Under the pieces are notes generated by a model. That model worked only from the letters and a program-made list of their open reading frames with translations, made no database searches and was not told the origin of the DNA. The translations under genes and the position numbers were made by a program. Below, piece after piece: positions 47,154 through 57,652 of a stretch of 64,000 bases of DNA. How positions within the stretch are numbered: the stretch's first letter is position 1; every line of letters starts with the position of its first letter. Source of the stretch: Methanohalobium sp. (GTDB taxonomy: Archaea > Halobacteriota > Methanosarcinia > Methanosarcinales > Methanosarcinaceae); NCBI RefSeq assembly GCF_018609725.1, contig NZ_JAHENT010000045.1, positions 1-64,000 on the forward strand. Direction: 5' to 3'.

Positions 47154-47816
47154 ATGATTACCGAAATTGAAAAGAAAAACTTAAAATCCCTATATCTGGC
47201 ATGGGAACAGGAATATTCCCATGTCAAATGGGGTGGTTCAAGGTCTATAGAGATGGTGAGTTCCAGAATTTCACCGGGACATAAGATACTGGATGCAGGG
47301 TGTGGAAACGGTCGACATCTTCACCCTCTGTCAAAAATTTATCATGTTACAGGGATTGATATATCTCCATCCGCACTCAAAAATTCAAAACTCCACCTTG
47401 AAAAAAACAATTGTTTTGCACATCACAGTGTTTCTACTGTAACCCATCTACCCTTTTCTAACAACATATTTGATGGTGTAGTTTCACTGGGTGTATTGCA
47501 GCATTTTTATGAACATGAAAGGGAATTGACAATATCCGAATTTTCCAGAGTCCTTACTTCTGGCGGTATTTTGGTTCTGGAAGTTTTCGGGGTGGATGAT
47601 ATGAGGAATGGTAAGGGTGATGATGTAGAAGAGGAGAATACATTCCTTCGAAACGGTGGAATCATCTATCACTATTTTACAGATAAAGAAATAGAATCAG
47701 TTCTGAAAAAATACAATTTCCAGATAACCGATATAACGAATATAAAAACCGAAAAAAGGTTTAATGGTGACACCTACACCAGACACCATATACGTGCAGT
47801 TGCACAAATGTTTTAA
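47154..47816 (+). CDS. Class I SAM-dependent methyltransferase
   Basis: 220 residues. Motif I is ILDAGCGNGRHL, strand 2 ends in VTGIDISPSA, and motif III is VLTSGGILVLEVFG. Methyltransf_11/25 type acting on small molecules or tRNA. It begins 4 nt after lysK, so it is co-transcribed with it; a role in tRNA modification is only a guess. Convergent with the following BofA-like gene, with which the stop codons overlap by 4 nt. Confidence 0.87.
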   Translation: MITEIEKKNLKSLYLAWEQEYSHVKWGGSRSIEMVSSRISPGHKILDAGCGNGRHLHPLSKIYHVTGIDISPSALKNSKLHLEKNNCFAHHSVSTVTHLPFSNNIFDGVVSLGVLQHFYEHERELTISEFSRVLTSGGILVLEVFGVDDMRNGKGDDVEEENTFLRNGGIIYHYFTDKEIESVLKKYNFQITDITNIKTEKRFNGDTYTRHHIRAVAQMF

Positions 47817-48070
47817 AACGCTATTCCAAGATAATTCAACAGGATTATTAGCAATGCTCCAAAGACACCGCCTATTGCACATATGAGGAATACAATCCAG
47901 GAATAGGCAATACCTAATCCAAAGACGATATTAGCACCAATAAGAACGACAAGTCCCATTACAGTATTTATGATGAGCTTTTTTACAGATTTTAGTAATA
48001 TATACAATACTACTGCTGCTATTATTGCTATTACTATAACCGATAATTCTGGTGTTGGTATTATAGGCAT
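47813..48070 (-). CDS. BofA-like small membrane protein
   Basis: 85 residues from ATG 48070. Three transmembrane helices. The C-terminal motif (NTVMGLVVLIGANIVFGLGIAYSWIVFLI and GGVFGALLIILLNYLG in parts) follows the pro-sigmaK processing inhibitor family, which is widespread in archaea where no sigmaK exists. The longer frame to 48085 starts with TTG and overlaps the apparent ribosome binding site. Confidence 0.8.
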   Translation of the reverse strand: MPIIPTPELSVIVIAIIAAVVLYILLKSVKKLIINTVMGLVVLIGANIVFGLGIAYSWIVFLICAIGGVFGALLIILLNYLGIAF

Positions 48071-48110
48071 ACTTATCCCTTTCAAAAGAGGTATTAGGTT
48101 TATATAAAAA

Positions 48111-48554
48111 TTACTGAGATGACAAATTTTCCTCTGATGTTATCGATGTTATTGAATTTTGTATTATTTTGTTCAGTTCATCAGTATTCAAATATTGAGC
48201 AACTATCAGTTTATCATAGGTATTTCCGAGAACCATGGAAGACACATTTGATCCTGATTTATACAGACAAATAACGGGCAAATTTTTGGATATTGCATAA
48301 CAAATTTCATAACCAACACCTATAGACGGGACACTGACTTCAGCTATAAGAAGGTCACTTTTATCGATTAAACCAGCGTCCCTATTATAAACTTCCTGTT
48401 CACTCATTTCGGATTCGGTATCTTCCAGATTGGAATCCACCACATACCAGCTCATTACTCTAAACCCATTGTTGTACAAAAAATTGCAAATATGATTGTA
48501 GACAGGGAGCATATCCCGTCCTCCACGTATAGAACCTGAGAAGAATACCTTCAT
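48111..48554 (-). CDS. Nucleotide N-glycosidase of the DNPH1/RCL family
   Basis: 147 residues. It hydrolyses 2-deoxynucleoside 5-monophosphates to a base and deoxyribose phosphate, or transfers deoxyribose. FFSGSIRGGR at the start binds phosphate, and AEVSVPSIGVGYEI holds the catalytic Glu region. The ATG overlaps the stop of the U32 gene by 4 nt. It could sanitise the nucleotide pool. Confidence 0.88.
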   Translation of the reverse strand: MKVFFSGSIRGGRDMLPVYNHICNFLYNNGFRVMSWYVVDSNLEDTESEMSEQEVYNRDAGLIDKSDLLIAEVSVPSIGVGYEICYAISKNLPVICLYKSGSNVSSMVLGNTYDKLIVAQYLNTDELNKIIQNSITSITSEENLSSQ

Positions 48555-51004
48555 AATACACCTCTATAATAATGACCTGTTGTATGTCCTTTTAAAATAT
48601 CTGTACACCCTGTATCAGATGTTGTACTATCATTTACTGCTTTTTTGTACGTTTTTGTCAGTTTATCAACATAAGAGGGTTTATACGTCCCTGCATTAAT
48701 CCTTATACTGGAAACGTCCGATTTTAGGATGTCATCAATATTGTCAAGCATGCATATATCCCTTGAGTTGTAAATATGTGTCCTGCAGTTTTCATCCATC
48801 TCCAACGGGAAACTATATCCCTTTTCATCAACAATCTCATATTCTGCGTTCCTGCAGGGATATCCACAAGATTTTTTGTTGCCAAATATACCACCAATAA
48901 AACAGTATTCAGACACCATTACTTCCAATGGTCCATGGACAATACATTCTGCCTGCCCTTTAGATGAAACTGGTTTTATCTGGTCAATTGTAAATTCAGG
49001 AGATAACACAACTTTTTCAGCACCGCATTTGAACATGAAATCAAAGGATATTTTATTGAAAATATTCAGCGAAGCATTCACTATTACAGGCAAACCCATA
49101 CTTTTTGCTACCCTTAAAACGCCAAGATTTGATACCAAGACTCCATCAAAATTATTACTTTTCGCACGGTCAAGCGCCTTTTTTATATCATCCATCTCAT
49201 TATCAGTTGTTATTCTGGGAGTATTAAGATAAATCCTGCATCCAGAATTATGAGCAGTTTCCACCAGTTTTCCAAAATCATTGTTTATAACCTCAGAATT
49301 TTGGTATTTTAAATACTCGAAATAGATTAAATCAGCTCCACCTGAAACAGCAGATTCCAACTGTTTTGTTGATACCACATTCACTGCAATTTGTGGAGAG
49401 GAACTTCTGGGGGTTATAAAATCCGAGTTCAAATACATCCTGTAGGATTCATCCCCCTGTTTTTGGGAACGTCTCCATTTTTCTGTTCGCTTTTTTTTAA
49501 GTCGAGTTATAGCCTTGTTTTTTATACTGTTTAGCTGGCTGATTGGTATGAATATTTTATTGTCTGAATGGATGGTTATTTCTGAAGGGTCAAATGCGGT
49601 ATTTCTCATCTTTGAAATCTGTTTTTCAACCTGTTTTTTTGAGGTTGGTTTACTTAATGCGTTTTCGACCACATAATCAGAAACTACTGAAACATTATTT
49701 GTTCCATCACTTATCTGGAGTTCCAGATTTGAACCAGAGAAAGCTTTTAAAATTATAGAAACCGGTATCTTTCTATTAGGGATAGAAGAAGTAAAGGTAT
49801 TCTCAAGGGTTTCATTGAGATGTTTATCAAAGGTTTTGTAAACCCTGCTCCTTGGTTTTACTCTGTGTTTAAAGGGTATTTCTACTATAGAACCTGAATC
49901 TGCACTATTGATTTTCTTTCCTTTTTTATATATACCGGTTACAGTATCTCCTGTATCTTTTTCCCCTTCTATTCCTATTCCATCACCGATGTTTAATGTG
50001 TCTGAAAGTTTTATCTGCAAGGTTTTATGTTTGCGATTATATACAATCACATCACCTACCGGAAGTCCCCGATTGTATGGACGAATAGGGTTGATGAGAT
50101 TTACAGTTTTGTTAAGAAGATAAGCTGTTGTAAAATCCCTGTTAAAAAGCTGTCCAAGTTGTTTTAATTCATCATCGGAAACGTAATAACCTGATGGGTT
50201 ATCTATATATCGGTCTATCAATTTTCTGTATATGGACACCACACCTGCCACATATTCAGGACGTTTCATACGTCCTTCTATCTTGAACGCATCTACTTCG
50301 GTGTTGATAAGTTCAGGCAGTATTTTTGCGGTGTTTAAATCCTTCGGGCTTAGAAGATATTTCCCACTGGTTTCAACTTTTTTCCCATTTTTACACAGAT
50401 TGTATTCTTTACGGCACGGCTGGGCACAAAATCCCCGATTACCACTGCGACCGCCTATCATACTGCTAAAAAGACACTGTCCAGAATAGGATATACATAA
50501 AGCTCCGTGAACAAAGGTTTCTATACCTATACCTGTGTTTTTTTTAATGTATTCTAATTCTTCAAGACTGTGTTCTCTTGCCAGTATAACTCTCCCTACA
50601 CCCATATCTTCAAGAAAACGAACTGATTCAAGGTTGTGTACTGTCATCTGGGTGCTTGCATGCACTGGAAGTTCAGGGACAAGATTTCTTGCAAGTGTAA
50701 TTAAACCCAAATCCTGCAATATCACTGCATCTGCTCCTATATCATGAAGATAATATAAAAGGTTGACAGCATCTTCAAGTTCACTATCTTTTACAAGCAC
50801 ATTGAATGTAACATATACCCTTACACCTTTTAAATGGGCGTAATCAACCGCTTCTACAAGTTCATCCAGTGAGAAATTATTTGCATAACCTCTGGCACTG
50901 AAGTTTTTCATCCCCAGATATACTGCATTTGCTCCATTTTCCACTGCTGCTGTAAGAGAGGTCATATCACCTGCTGGTGCCGTCAATTCAGGTTTTTTCA
51001 ACAT
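48551..51004 (-). CDS. U32 family peptidase
   Basis: 817 residues. The N-terminal U32 barrel (PELTAPAGDMTSLTAAVENGANAVYLG) is followed by an Fe-S Cys pattern (CISYSGQC, CAQPC) near residues 165-195, then a DUF3656-type middle domain and a second barrel-like half with another Cys cluster (CIVHG, CGYPC). This is the RlhA/YhbU group. RlhA hydroxylates 23S rRNA, and others act in ubiquinone hydroxylation, so an rRNA or tRNA modification role is likelier than proteolysis. Confidence 0.9.
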   Translation of the reverse strand: MLKKPELTAPAGDMTSLTAAVENGANAVYLGMKNFSARGYANNFSLDELVEAVDYAHLKGVRVYVTFNVLVKDSELEDAVNLLYYLHDIGADAVILQDLGLITLARNLVPELPVHASTQMTVHNLESVRFLEDMGVGRVILAREHSLEELEYIKKNTGIGIETFVHGALCISYSGQCLFSSMIGGRSGNRGFCAQPCRKEYNLCKNGKKVETSGKYLLSPKDLNTAKILPELINTEVDAFKIEGRMKRPEYVAGVVSIYRKLIDRYIDNPSGYYVSDDELKQLGQLFNRDFTTAYLLNKTVNLINPIRPYNRGLPVGDVIVYNRKHKTLQIKLSDTLNIGDGIGIEGEKDTGDTVTGIYKKGKKINSADSGSIVEIPFKHRVKPRSRVYKTFDKHLNETLENTFTSSIPNRKIPVSIILKAFSGSNLELQISDGTNNVSVVSDYVVENALSKPTSKKQVEKQISKMRNTAFDPSEITIHSDNKIFIPISQLNSIKNKAITRLKKKRTEKWRRSQKQGDESYRMYLNSDFITPRSSSPQIAVNVVSTKQLESAVSGGADLIYFEYLKYQNSEVINNDFGKLVETAHNSGCRIYLNTPRITTDNEMDDIKKALDRAKSNNFDGVLVSNLGVLRVAKSMGLPVIVNASLNIFNKISFDFMFKCGAEKVVLSPEFTIDQIKPVSSKGQAECIVHGPLEVMVSEYCFIGGIFGNKKSCGYPCRNAEYEIVDEKGYSFPLEMDENCRTHIYNSRDICMLDNIDDILKSDVSSIRINAGTYKPSYVDKLTKTYKKAVNDSTTSDTGCTDILKGHTTGHYYRGVL

Positions 51005-51064
51005 ATTAACACCAATAAAACAGGAGGTTTTTATATAAAATATCGGTTGTCTGGTTGAACTCTA

Positions 51065-51316
51065 TTATCGTTTTATCAGATAAAGCCTTATTATATACAG
51101 ACTGATTCCAAGAACAACCAGATTAAAAATAGCCTTAAACACCGGAATATATCTGGTTTTAAACCACATCCCGATTATATCATCTATTAAGAAATAAGTC
51201 TGGAAGAGTGCCAGAACCATAAATCCCATTGCAAGGGCAAATACACCTTTTTTAAAGTAATCTTCCATTACTACGGTTCTGGACTGCGAATTATTAGTTG
51301 TGTCTGTATTGTTCAA
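51065..51316 (-). CDS. Small membrane protein
   Basis: 83 residues with two transmembrane helices (residues about 27-48 and 58-80). No known family recognised. Its start overlaps the stop of the preceding DUF7490-like gene by 4 nt, so the two probably act together at the membrane. Confidence 0.75.
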   Translation of the reverse strand: MNNTDTTNNSQSRTVVMEDYFKKGVFALAMGFMVLALFQTYFLIDDIIGMWFKTRYIPVFKAIFNLVVLGISLYIIRLYLIKR

Positions 51317-52263
51317 TTCAACTTCCTCTTCAGGATTAATACCATTGCAAAGATAGCAGCTATACCCGGAAGGACTTTGAATCCTGATGTCTCTCCTTCT
51401 TCTGGTTCCGTTCTTGATCGAGTATCACTTACAAAGTCACTGGTCTCAATATCTTTTGTTTCAGTACGGGTATCCTTGTCTATTTCTTTTTCGGGTTCAA
51501 GCTGTACATAATCCACACCTCTGTTGACTATGGTATTATTGCTCCATAGCAATATTTCAACACGATAGTTGTAATTATCCGGTACTTCAAGGTCGATGCT
51601 TTTTATTACAGTATTTTCAGGTTGGATAAAAGCTGTACTTGTCCATTCTTTATCGGCTATCAAACCGGAATCAACCTGTCGTGCCTTTACAAGTATGCGA
51701 TAATTACTGCTTGTACTGCGACCTTCATTTGTAAGGTAGATATCATTCTGGATTAATGCTCTACCATCTTCAACTCTTTTAACTATGAAATCAATTTCAC
51801 CAATTTCGATTCCGGTTTTTAAAACGTCAGCCTGTAAATTTTCCAGATTATGTATTTTTATTTGACCGGTGCTTTCTTGTTTATCATTTTCAAAAACAGT
51901 GGCTGTTATTCTGTAATCACCTTTTTTTGGAAGCTCCATCGACTGTATTACACGATGAGTCTTCCCACTTTCCACAACACCAATATCTTTTAGCTTTTCT
52001 GTTTCCAATAAACCGGTGTTTTCATTATATGCTTTCAACAGAAGTGATGTGTTATTATCAGAATTTGCACCGTGATTTTCGATATAGGTAGTCACATTAA
52101 TATCAACATAGGATATCTGCACTTCATCTGCAGAAATATCCATGTTTGTTACTCTCAAACGGCTTGGTTCTGCTGTTTCCTCAACACAACCACTAAATGC
52201 TATGAAAATAACTACAGCCACAATTGCTGCGATTATTCTGTAAGAATTTAAAGTTCCCCCCAT
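51313..52263 (-). CDS. Cell-surface lipoprotein-like protein, DUF7490-like
   Basis: 316 residues. A signal with lipobox IAFSGC (Cys26), then two beta-sandwich-like repeats with tethered segments such as RLRVTNMDI and ADVLKTGIEIGEI. A Thr/Glu-rich stalk and a C-terminal hydrophobic segment (PGIAAIFAMVLILKRK) complete it. The C-terminus resembles a PGF-type sorting signal. Combined lipobox and C-terminal anchor is unusual but seen in archaeal surface proteins. Confidence 0.78.
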   Translation of the reverse strand: MGGTLNSYRIIAAIVAVVIFIAFSGCVEETAEPSRLRVTNMDISADEVQISYVDINVTTYIENHGANSDNNTSLLLKAYNENTGLLETEKLKDIGVVESGKTHRVIQSMELPKKGDYRITATVFENDKQESTGQIKIHNLENLQADVLKTGIEIGEIDFIVKRVEDGRALIQNDIYLTNEGRSTSSNYRILVKARQVDSGLIADKEWTSTAFIQPENTVIKSIDLEVPDNYNYRVEILLWSNNTIVNRGVDYVQLEPEKEIDKDTRTETKDIETSDFVSDTRSRTEPEEGETSGFKVLPGIAAIFAMVLILKRKLN

Positions 52264-52339
52264 AAATCGCTACCCTTAGAAAATAAATTCCCAGGGTATT
52301 TATAAGTTTTTAATTCGATTCTTGATAATAAAAAAGGGT

Positions 52340-53161
52340 TTAAATACGGATGGGGAGGTCATGGTTTTTTAAATATTCCTTTACACCAGGTACTGTATAC
52401 TCACCGAAATGGAATATACTTGCAGCAAGCGCCGCATCCGCTTTTCCACTGGTGAACCCTTCATACATGTGTTGAGGGTTACCTGCACCCCCTGAAGCTA
52501 TTATAGGTACTTCAACAGATTCAGAAACCGCCCTTGTTACAGGTACATCGAATCCATCATATGTGCCGTCTCTGTCCATACTTGTGAGCATTATCTCACC
52601 TGAACCAAGTTCTACAACCTTCTTTGCCCATTGAACAGCATCTATACCTGTGGGTTTACGACCTCCATATATAACTACTTCATACCATGCAGGCGTTCCA
52701 TCTTCAAGGGTCAGAATTGTCTTGTCAGAATTATCTGCTACATTAGTATTACGTTTACAATCGATTGCAGTTACTATACACTGTGAACCGAAAATGTCAG
52801 ACGTTTCTTTAATAAGATTTGGATTCTTTACAGCCGATGTATTTATTGATACTTTGTCCGCTCCTGCACGAAGAATCTGTCGTACATCTTCTACTGAACC
52901 AACACCACCACCTACTGTAAGAGGTATAAAGACTTCATCTGCTGTCCTTTCAATGACATCTATCATGGTGGTTCTGCCTTCATGGGACGCTGTGATATCC
53001 AGAAATACTATTTCATCCGCACCCTGTTCATTATAAAGTTTTGCAAATTCTACAGGGTCACCTGCATGTCGGAGGTTAAAAAATTCTACCCCTTTTACAA
53101 CAGTTCCTCCTTCGCTATCAAGGGTTACGTCAAGACAAGGAATTATTCTTTTTGTAAGCAT
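52340..53161 (-). CDS. hisF: Imidazole glycerol phosphate synthase cyclase subunit HisF
   Basis: 273 residues. It uses ammonia from HisH to make IGP and AICAR in histidine synthesis. N-terminal CLDV with the catalytic Asp11 and the second Asp in TAIDCKR are present; LTVGGGVG and SGGAGN bind phosphate. The rest of the his pathway is not in this window. No Shine-Dalgarno is visible before the ATG. Confidence 0.96.
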   Translation of the reverse strand: MLTKRIIPCLDVTLDSEGGTVVKGVEFFNLRHAGDPVEFAKLYNEQGADEIVFLDITASHEGRTTMIDVIERTADEVFIPLTVGGGVGSVEDVRQILRAGADKVSINTSAVKNPNLIKETSDIFGSQCIVTAIDCKRNTNVADNSDKTILTLEDGTPAWYEVVIYGGRKPTGIDAVQWAKKVVELGSGEIMLTSMDRDGTYDGFDVPVTRAVSESVEVPIIASGGAGNPQHMYEGFTSGKADAALAASIFHFGEYTVPGVKEYLKNHDLPIRI

Positions 53162-53214
53162 GGATGAATGTTTATGAATATATCCCTATATTAATAGGTA
53201 ATGCTAGACAATAT

Positions 53215-53922
53215 TTAGACAAGGAGTACCGCAATAACTCCTGCAAGAAAAATACCATCAAATGTTCCTGCTCCCCCTATACTGGCTACAGGGGCTCCAA
53301 TGTCTCTGATTTTATCCAGATTGAATATATCCGCCCCTATAAGAGTGCCCAGTGTTCCTCCTGTGTAGGCTATAACAAAGATGAGGTCATGTGGTACTGA
53401 AAATACTGATACGATTAGTATAGCGCTCAGAGCAGCGGCAATCGGTGAAACCAGAACTGGTGTTACAATTCCAACCCCTTTGACAGGTTTTGATATTGAA
53501 TAAGTCACAACCGAAACGAGTAAAATTCCAGCAATCGAATAAAAAAATGCCCCAGGGAATTTCAACAGTAAATACAGGGATACAAGTCCGGGTATAACTG
53601 CACCACCCAGATTGACTGCAATAGTTGTCTGTTTTTGAACTGCTTTTTTGAAAGGAAGTTTATAAACCATACCCATAAAACGTACAGATTCTCTTTCTAC
53701 AACTGGCTTACTGGATTTGAGTTTTTTAACCGGTATGTTAACATGGCTACCAAAAAGGGATAAAATCAGTAGCAAAAAAGCATCATACCAAGCAAAACCA
53801 ATTTTTGTAAAGGCGGTACTTACAAGGCTGAAAAAAAGAATCCCTACAATAACTGATAAAACAATTAGCAGTAGAAACATGAAAACAATACTGAAAGGAT
53901 TGTAAAATACACGTGAAACCAT
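53215..53922 (-). CDS. DUF1614 membrane protein
   Basis: 235 residues with about six transmembrane helices. Archaeal DUF1614 family of unknown function: conserved SLFGSHVNIPV near residue 58 and GTLGTLIGADI in the C-terminal part. Next to hisF but with an independent start. GGAGTT just precedes the ATG. Confidence 0.85.
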   Translation of the reverse strand: MVSRVFYNPFSIVFMFLLLIVLSVIVGILFFSLVSTAFTKIGFAWYDAFLLLILSLFGSHVNIPVKKLKSSKPVVERESVRFMGMVYKLPFKKAVQKQTTIAVNLGGAVIPGLVSLYLLLKFPGAFFYSIAGILLVSVVTYSISKPVKGVGIVTPVLVSPIAAALSAILIVSVFSVPHDLIFVIAYTGGTLGTLIGADIFNLDKIRDIGAPVASIGGAGTFDGIFLAGVIAVLLV

Positions 53923-53952
53923 TGTTAACTCCTTTCAGATTCGAGTATAATT

Positions 53953-54408
53953 TTAAAAGGTGTCAAGGGATTCTATATCCTGCAGACTATCTTTGTCTAT
54001 AGCAACCGATTCAAATATATCTTCTTTAACATATATTGATGCCTCGGACCTGAGAGCAAGTGCGATACAATCGCTGGGCCTTGCATCTATGTCCATTGAA
54101 AGCCCGTCTCTGTTAATCACCAGTCTGGCATAATAGGTATTTTCAATTTTATCATCAATAAATATGTTTACAACATCCGTTTCAAGCCTATCGAGGATAG
54201 ATATCATAAGGTCATGGGTCATCGGTCTTGGCATGGTTTCCTGATTTAATACCATGTTAATTGATAACGCTTCGGGATGACCTATATAAATAGGCATGAT
54301 GCGCCCTGTGCTGTCTTCAAGCAAAACTGTTGGTGCACCAAACCCCTCTCTGACCCTGACAACATACACTCCCTTTACACTGACTTGTAGCATATCATCC
54401 TCAGTCAT
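53953..54408 (-). CDS. Bifunctional nuclease family protein (DUF151)
   Basis: 151 residues. VVLLEDSTGRIMPIYIG-type core: visible TVLLEDSTGRIMPIYIG and the later DARPSDCIALALR. Plant homologues (BBD) show DNase and RNase activity. The archaeal function is not established. No partner gene is obvious. Confidence 0.9.
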   Translation of the reverse strand: MTEDDMLQVSVKGVYVVRVREGFGAPTVLLEDSTGRIMPIYIGHPEALSINMVLNQETMPRPMTHDLMISILDRLETDVVNIFIDDKIENTYYARLVINRDGLSMDIDARPSDCIALALRSEASIYVKEDIFESVAIDKDSLQDIESLDTF

Positions 54409-54459
54409 ACATAATAATAATCATGCCTGTTATTAATATCTTATTGAACTACACCACGC

Positions 54460-55740
54460 TTACGCATGGAGATTTCTACGAGTGTTTATTTCATCCATTG
54501 GATGTATTTTATAAACATCGAATGTCAATAAACCTGTTTGTCGTAGATTATAGGCGAATCGCCTGTAGCCTGTCCAAATGGCATTCTGTGATAGGTAACG
54601 GACCATGATATTTATTGCACTGTTTCTATCTCTATCGATCTCATTACCACAATCACATGATAGGTTACGTTTGTAGAGAGGCATATCGTGTACCTTACCG
54701 CAAACGTAACAGATTTTTGAAGTGTAACTTTCATCAATTTTTGTTAATTGTTTACCTAAAAATTCTGATTTGTAGGTCAAAAATTCGATGAAACGTGATA
54801 TGTATCCGTTGTTCTGTGTGGAACGGTTCAAGGATTTCTGTCGGGATTTTGGTAGCTTTTTGGAGTTTATCATGTCCTTGACATCTAGATCTCCCACAAT
54901 TATAGTGTTTGATCTGGTATTCTCGACCATTTTCCTGGATAATTTGTGCTGCCAATCTTTAATCTGATTATTTTTCTTTTTAGTCATCACTCGTATCGCA
55001 TCATTTATCCTGAACCATCTGCGGCTGTATTTTTTGCAGTGGTCTCTCCTTGATTTTGCATGGTTTATCTTTTTGTCCCAATATTTGTCAAACCGTGGGT
55101 TTGTGATTTCAAGGATTTTTCCATCAGTGTTTACAGCAGTGATGGTTTTTGTAATACCTAGATCAATTGCTTGATATTTTTCATTGTCTTTGTAATTCGT
55201 TTGCGGAAATGTTTCATAAACTACCGATACGAAGAAGTCACCTTTGCCTTTGTATGGCTCGGAATTGAAGATTTCGGCGTGTTTTAAATTATAATTTTCG
55301 AGTTGTTGTGGAATATTAAAAGAAAGAGATGTCTTATTATATCTATGGCTGAATGTTATTTTTCCATTTTCTATTTTGAATCCACTCTGGTTATATAGAA
55401 TAGTTAAAAAATACACACTTTTCTTGAATCTGGGTGGTTTTGCATTCTTATCACCATTTTTTCTTAATCAAAAAAATGATTTGTAGTTTGCATCCAATTT
55501 TTGCAGTACACCCTGAAAGGTCTTGGAATAAAGTGAATATAGAGATGGATATTGTTCTTTTAATATCGCAAGATTGTCCTGTTGATGGCTATATTTTATA
55601 TTCTTACGTTCACGCTTCCATACTTCTTTCCTTTCAGACAACGATAATTTGTAAATCAAGGTGTATTGTTTTGGTAGGTTCCAGAGTACATCCAATTGTT
55701 CATTGGTCGGTTTTATCTTATATTTCTTTGTCAGAAGCAC
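54460..55740 (-). pseudogene. tnpB: tnpB of IS605 element, interrupted by in-frame TGA
   Basis: One frame from 55740 to 54460 is closed by a TGA at 55468-55470, right after NYKSFF; the protein continues in the same frame with LRKNGDKNAKPPRFKKS. Beyond it are RuvC-I (AIDLGITKTITAV), RuvC-II (IVGDLDVKD) and a zinc finger (CYVCG, CDCG), then RuvC-III (IDRDRNSAINI). With the TGA read as Arg or Gly it would give a full TnpB of about 426 residues. The stop makes this copy probably inactive as a nuclease. Confidence 0.88.
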
Positions 55741-56146
55741 TTTTTACACCTTGATTATCTATATAGCTTTTAAGAACATCTAGCGTAACCTGACCTGTTG
55801 TTGCCAGAAAGTAAGACCTTGACCAGAAGGCATCTTTACCTAATATCTCTTTTACTTCTGGGTAGTTCCTGCGTATTTCTCTTGATGTTAAGCTTTTTAT
55901 TGAATTGATATATTTTGGAATATCGAGTGATGGATTAGATTTGAAAATCATATGGAAATGGTCTTCATCACATTCGATGTTCAAAACATCAACATCAAAG
56001 GTTTGGATGATTTCATTTATTTTTCTTTTCAGTAAGTCTATAACATCTGGGTTTTTCAAAGCGTTCCTTCTGCATTTTACACATTGTACAAAATGATAAT
56101 TTAGTGAATATACAGAATGACTACTTTTATCTAAATTATAGTTCAT
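55718..56146 (-). CDS. tnpA: IS200-type Y1 transposase TnpA
   Basis: 142 residues. HUH motif HFH is at 63-65 (DEDHFHMIF) and the catalytic Tyr is Tyr128 (LKSYIDNQG). It cleaves and rejoins single-stranded ends at hairpins. Complete and apparently active. The 3' end overlaps tnpB by 23 nt. It could also mobilise the TnpB-only element at 12088-13461, which lacks its own transposase, if its end hairpins are recognised. Confidence 0.94.
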   Translation of the reverse strand: MNYNLDKSSHSVYSLNYHFVQCVKCRRNALKNPDVIDLLKRKINEIIQTFDVDVLNIECDEDHFHMIFKSNPSLDIPKYINSIKSLTSREIRRNYPEVKEILGKDAFWSRSYFLATTGQVTLDVLKSYIDNQGVKSASDKEI

Positions 56147-56254
56147 AGTTACATAATATTTAACATAACTGTAACTATAAAAAATTGTTTTGTGATTAAT
56201 TATGTGACAATATCTATAGAAGTCTTTTAATCCCCTACCTTTTGGAAGGGGACT

Positions 56255-56905
56255 TCACGACTTCATGTTAAAACCGTATTTCCCGGTGAGTGGTACAAAC
56301 ATTACACCACCTTCTTCATTTTTACTGATAGAGCCGTCAAGCTCCTTTTTTATCTGATAGAGGTCCTGGAAATAGAAACCCACCGGTATAACCAGTATCC
56401 CTTCAGGCTTTAATTGATTCAATAAACTGTCAGGAACATCTGGTGCTCCTGCTGTTACAAGTATCCGGTCATAGGGTGCATATTCCGGATATCCTTCAGA
56501 GCCGTCACCATGGATTACCGTCACATTACTGTATCCTGCATTTTTAAGATTGTTTCTGGAAAAATTAACTAGTTCCTCGGTGCACTCTATCGAATATACA
56601 TGTCCTGATTCACCTACAAGTTCTGATATTACAGCTGCATGGTAACCAGAACCAGTTCCCACTTCAAGAACAACATGCCCCTCATTTAAATCAAGTAAAT
56701 CACACATCATTGCTACCATATGAGGAGCAGAAATCGTTTGATTTTGCCCTATCATTATAGGGGCATCCACATAAGCATCTATTAGTGAATCTGATGGAAC
56801 AAAAAAGTGTCTCGGGACACGATACATAGCATCCAGTATTTCCTGGCTCAGACCTTGATATTTAAGAGAGTCTATAAGCCTTAACCTTTCCTCTTTATAC
56901 TCCAT
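56255..56905 (-). CDS. pcm: Protein-L-isoaspartate O-methyltransferase
   Basis: 216 residues. It repairs isoaspartyl damage in proteins. RVPRHFFVP at the start and motif [15 protein letters not shown] are typical. It overlaps the upstream gene (56881-57522) by 25 nt. The IS605 element abuts its stop codon, so the last few residues may have been altered by the insertion (compare FNMKS end). Confidence 0.93.
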   Translation of the reverse strand: MEYKEERLRLIDSLKYQGLSQEILDAMYRVPRHFFVPSDSLIDAYVDAPIMIGQNQTISAPHMVAMMCDLLDLNEGHVVLEVGTGSGYHAAVISELVGESGHVYSIECTEELVNFSRNNLKNAGYSNVTVIHGDGSEGYPEYAPYDRILVTAGAPDVPDSLLNQLKPEGILVIPVGFYFQDLYQIKKELDGSISKNEEGGVMFVPLTGKYGFNMKS

Positions 56906-57522
56906 GCAGTTCTACCCCGATGTTTTTCTCTAAAAATTTCCTGTGCGAAAAGACGTTTAATGTATTTTGCTTCCACAACATCTCCATCTTTAATCCTGAA
57001 TCCATTGTTTCTGATTTTTATTCTTGTTATTACAAAGGAAATATCATCGAAATTGTATTTTTCACCCACAACAAATTCATAACCACCTGATACTCTTTTG
57101 GTTATAGAATATGTTTTCTGGTCGGAATGAAGTGCAATTTTTACATCGACTTCATCTATAGCCCTTCCCCAAACTGAGTCAATATAATCTACCTCTGCTG
57201 AATCCACACGTTTTCCTTGTGACTCAATAGAAGTTACAATTATAGGATACACTTCTTCTGAAACCCCATCATCAACCACTATTTCATCATCTACTTCTAC
57301 CAGTTCACCTTTATACATCAGGCTTGTATGAGTAAAAGTTTTTTCGCCTTTACTTATTACCGTTTTTATATAAACGGGTTTTTCCTTTTCGATTCTTGGT
57401 GAATGTATCTCTTCGCATTCCTTGCATTTTACAAGGATATTCTGACCGGATTTTAAAACTTCATGTAAAACAGGTATATCTGGTGAACATGATGGACATT
57501 CAACTTCAATTTCATCATTCAT
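56881..57522 (-). CDS. HVO_0476-type zinc-finger protein
   Basis: 213 residues. N-terminal zinc ribbon CPSC and CKEC, followed by beta-rich segments ([21 protein letters not shown]). The basic C-terminus ([14 protein letters not shown]) reads on into the overlapping pcm start. The family is conserved in Euryarchaeota beside pcm; the function is unknown. Confidence 0.85.
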   Translation of the reverse strand: MNDEIEVECPSCSPDIPVLHEVLKSGQNILVKCKECEEIHSPRIEKEKPVYIKTVISKGEKTFTHTSLMYKGELVEVDDEIVVDDGVSEEVYPIIVTSIESQGKRVDSAEVDYIDSVWGRAIDEVDVKIALHSDQKTYSITKRVSGGYEFVVGEKYNFDDISFVITRIKIRNNGFRIKDGDVVEAKYIKRLFAQEIFREKHRGRTAWSIKRKG

Positions 57523-57652
57523 AATATAACTCTCCTTTATCCAGACCTAAATTATAATTGAACTACAGCAATCAATTATTTAAAGTGATAATTGTTTATA
57601 AAAATAAATAACCAGAACGGTTATAAATGATTGTTTAAACAAATAGCAAACG

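Larger units (their letters stand above)
54444..56257 (-). mobile_element. IS200/IS605 element with tnpA and broken tnpB
   Basis: Minus-strand order is left end, tnpA, tnpB, right end. The left end has a hairpin (CCCCT with AGGGG plus an inner CC/GG, loop TTTT; 56232-56251) next to the pcm stop. The right end has CCACGC-TTAC-GCATGG (54454-54469) overlapping the tnpB stop, then TAGTTCAA when read on the minus strand. Transposition is of the single-strand, hairpin-recognition type without target duplication. Exact ends are estimated. Confidence 0.8.
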
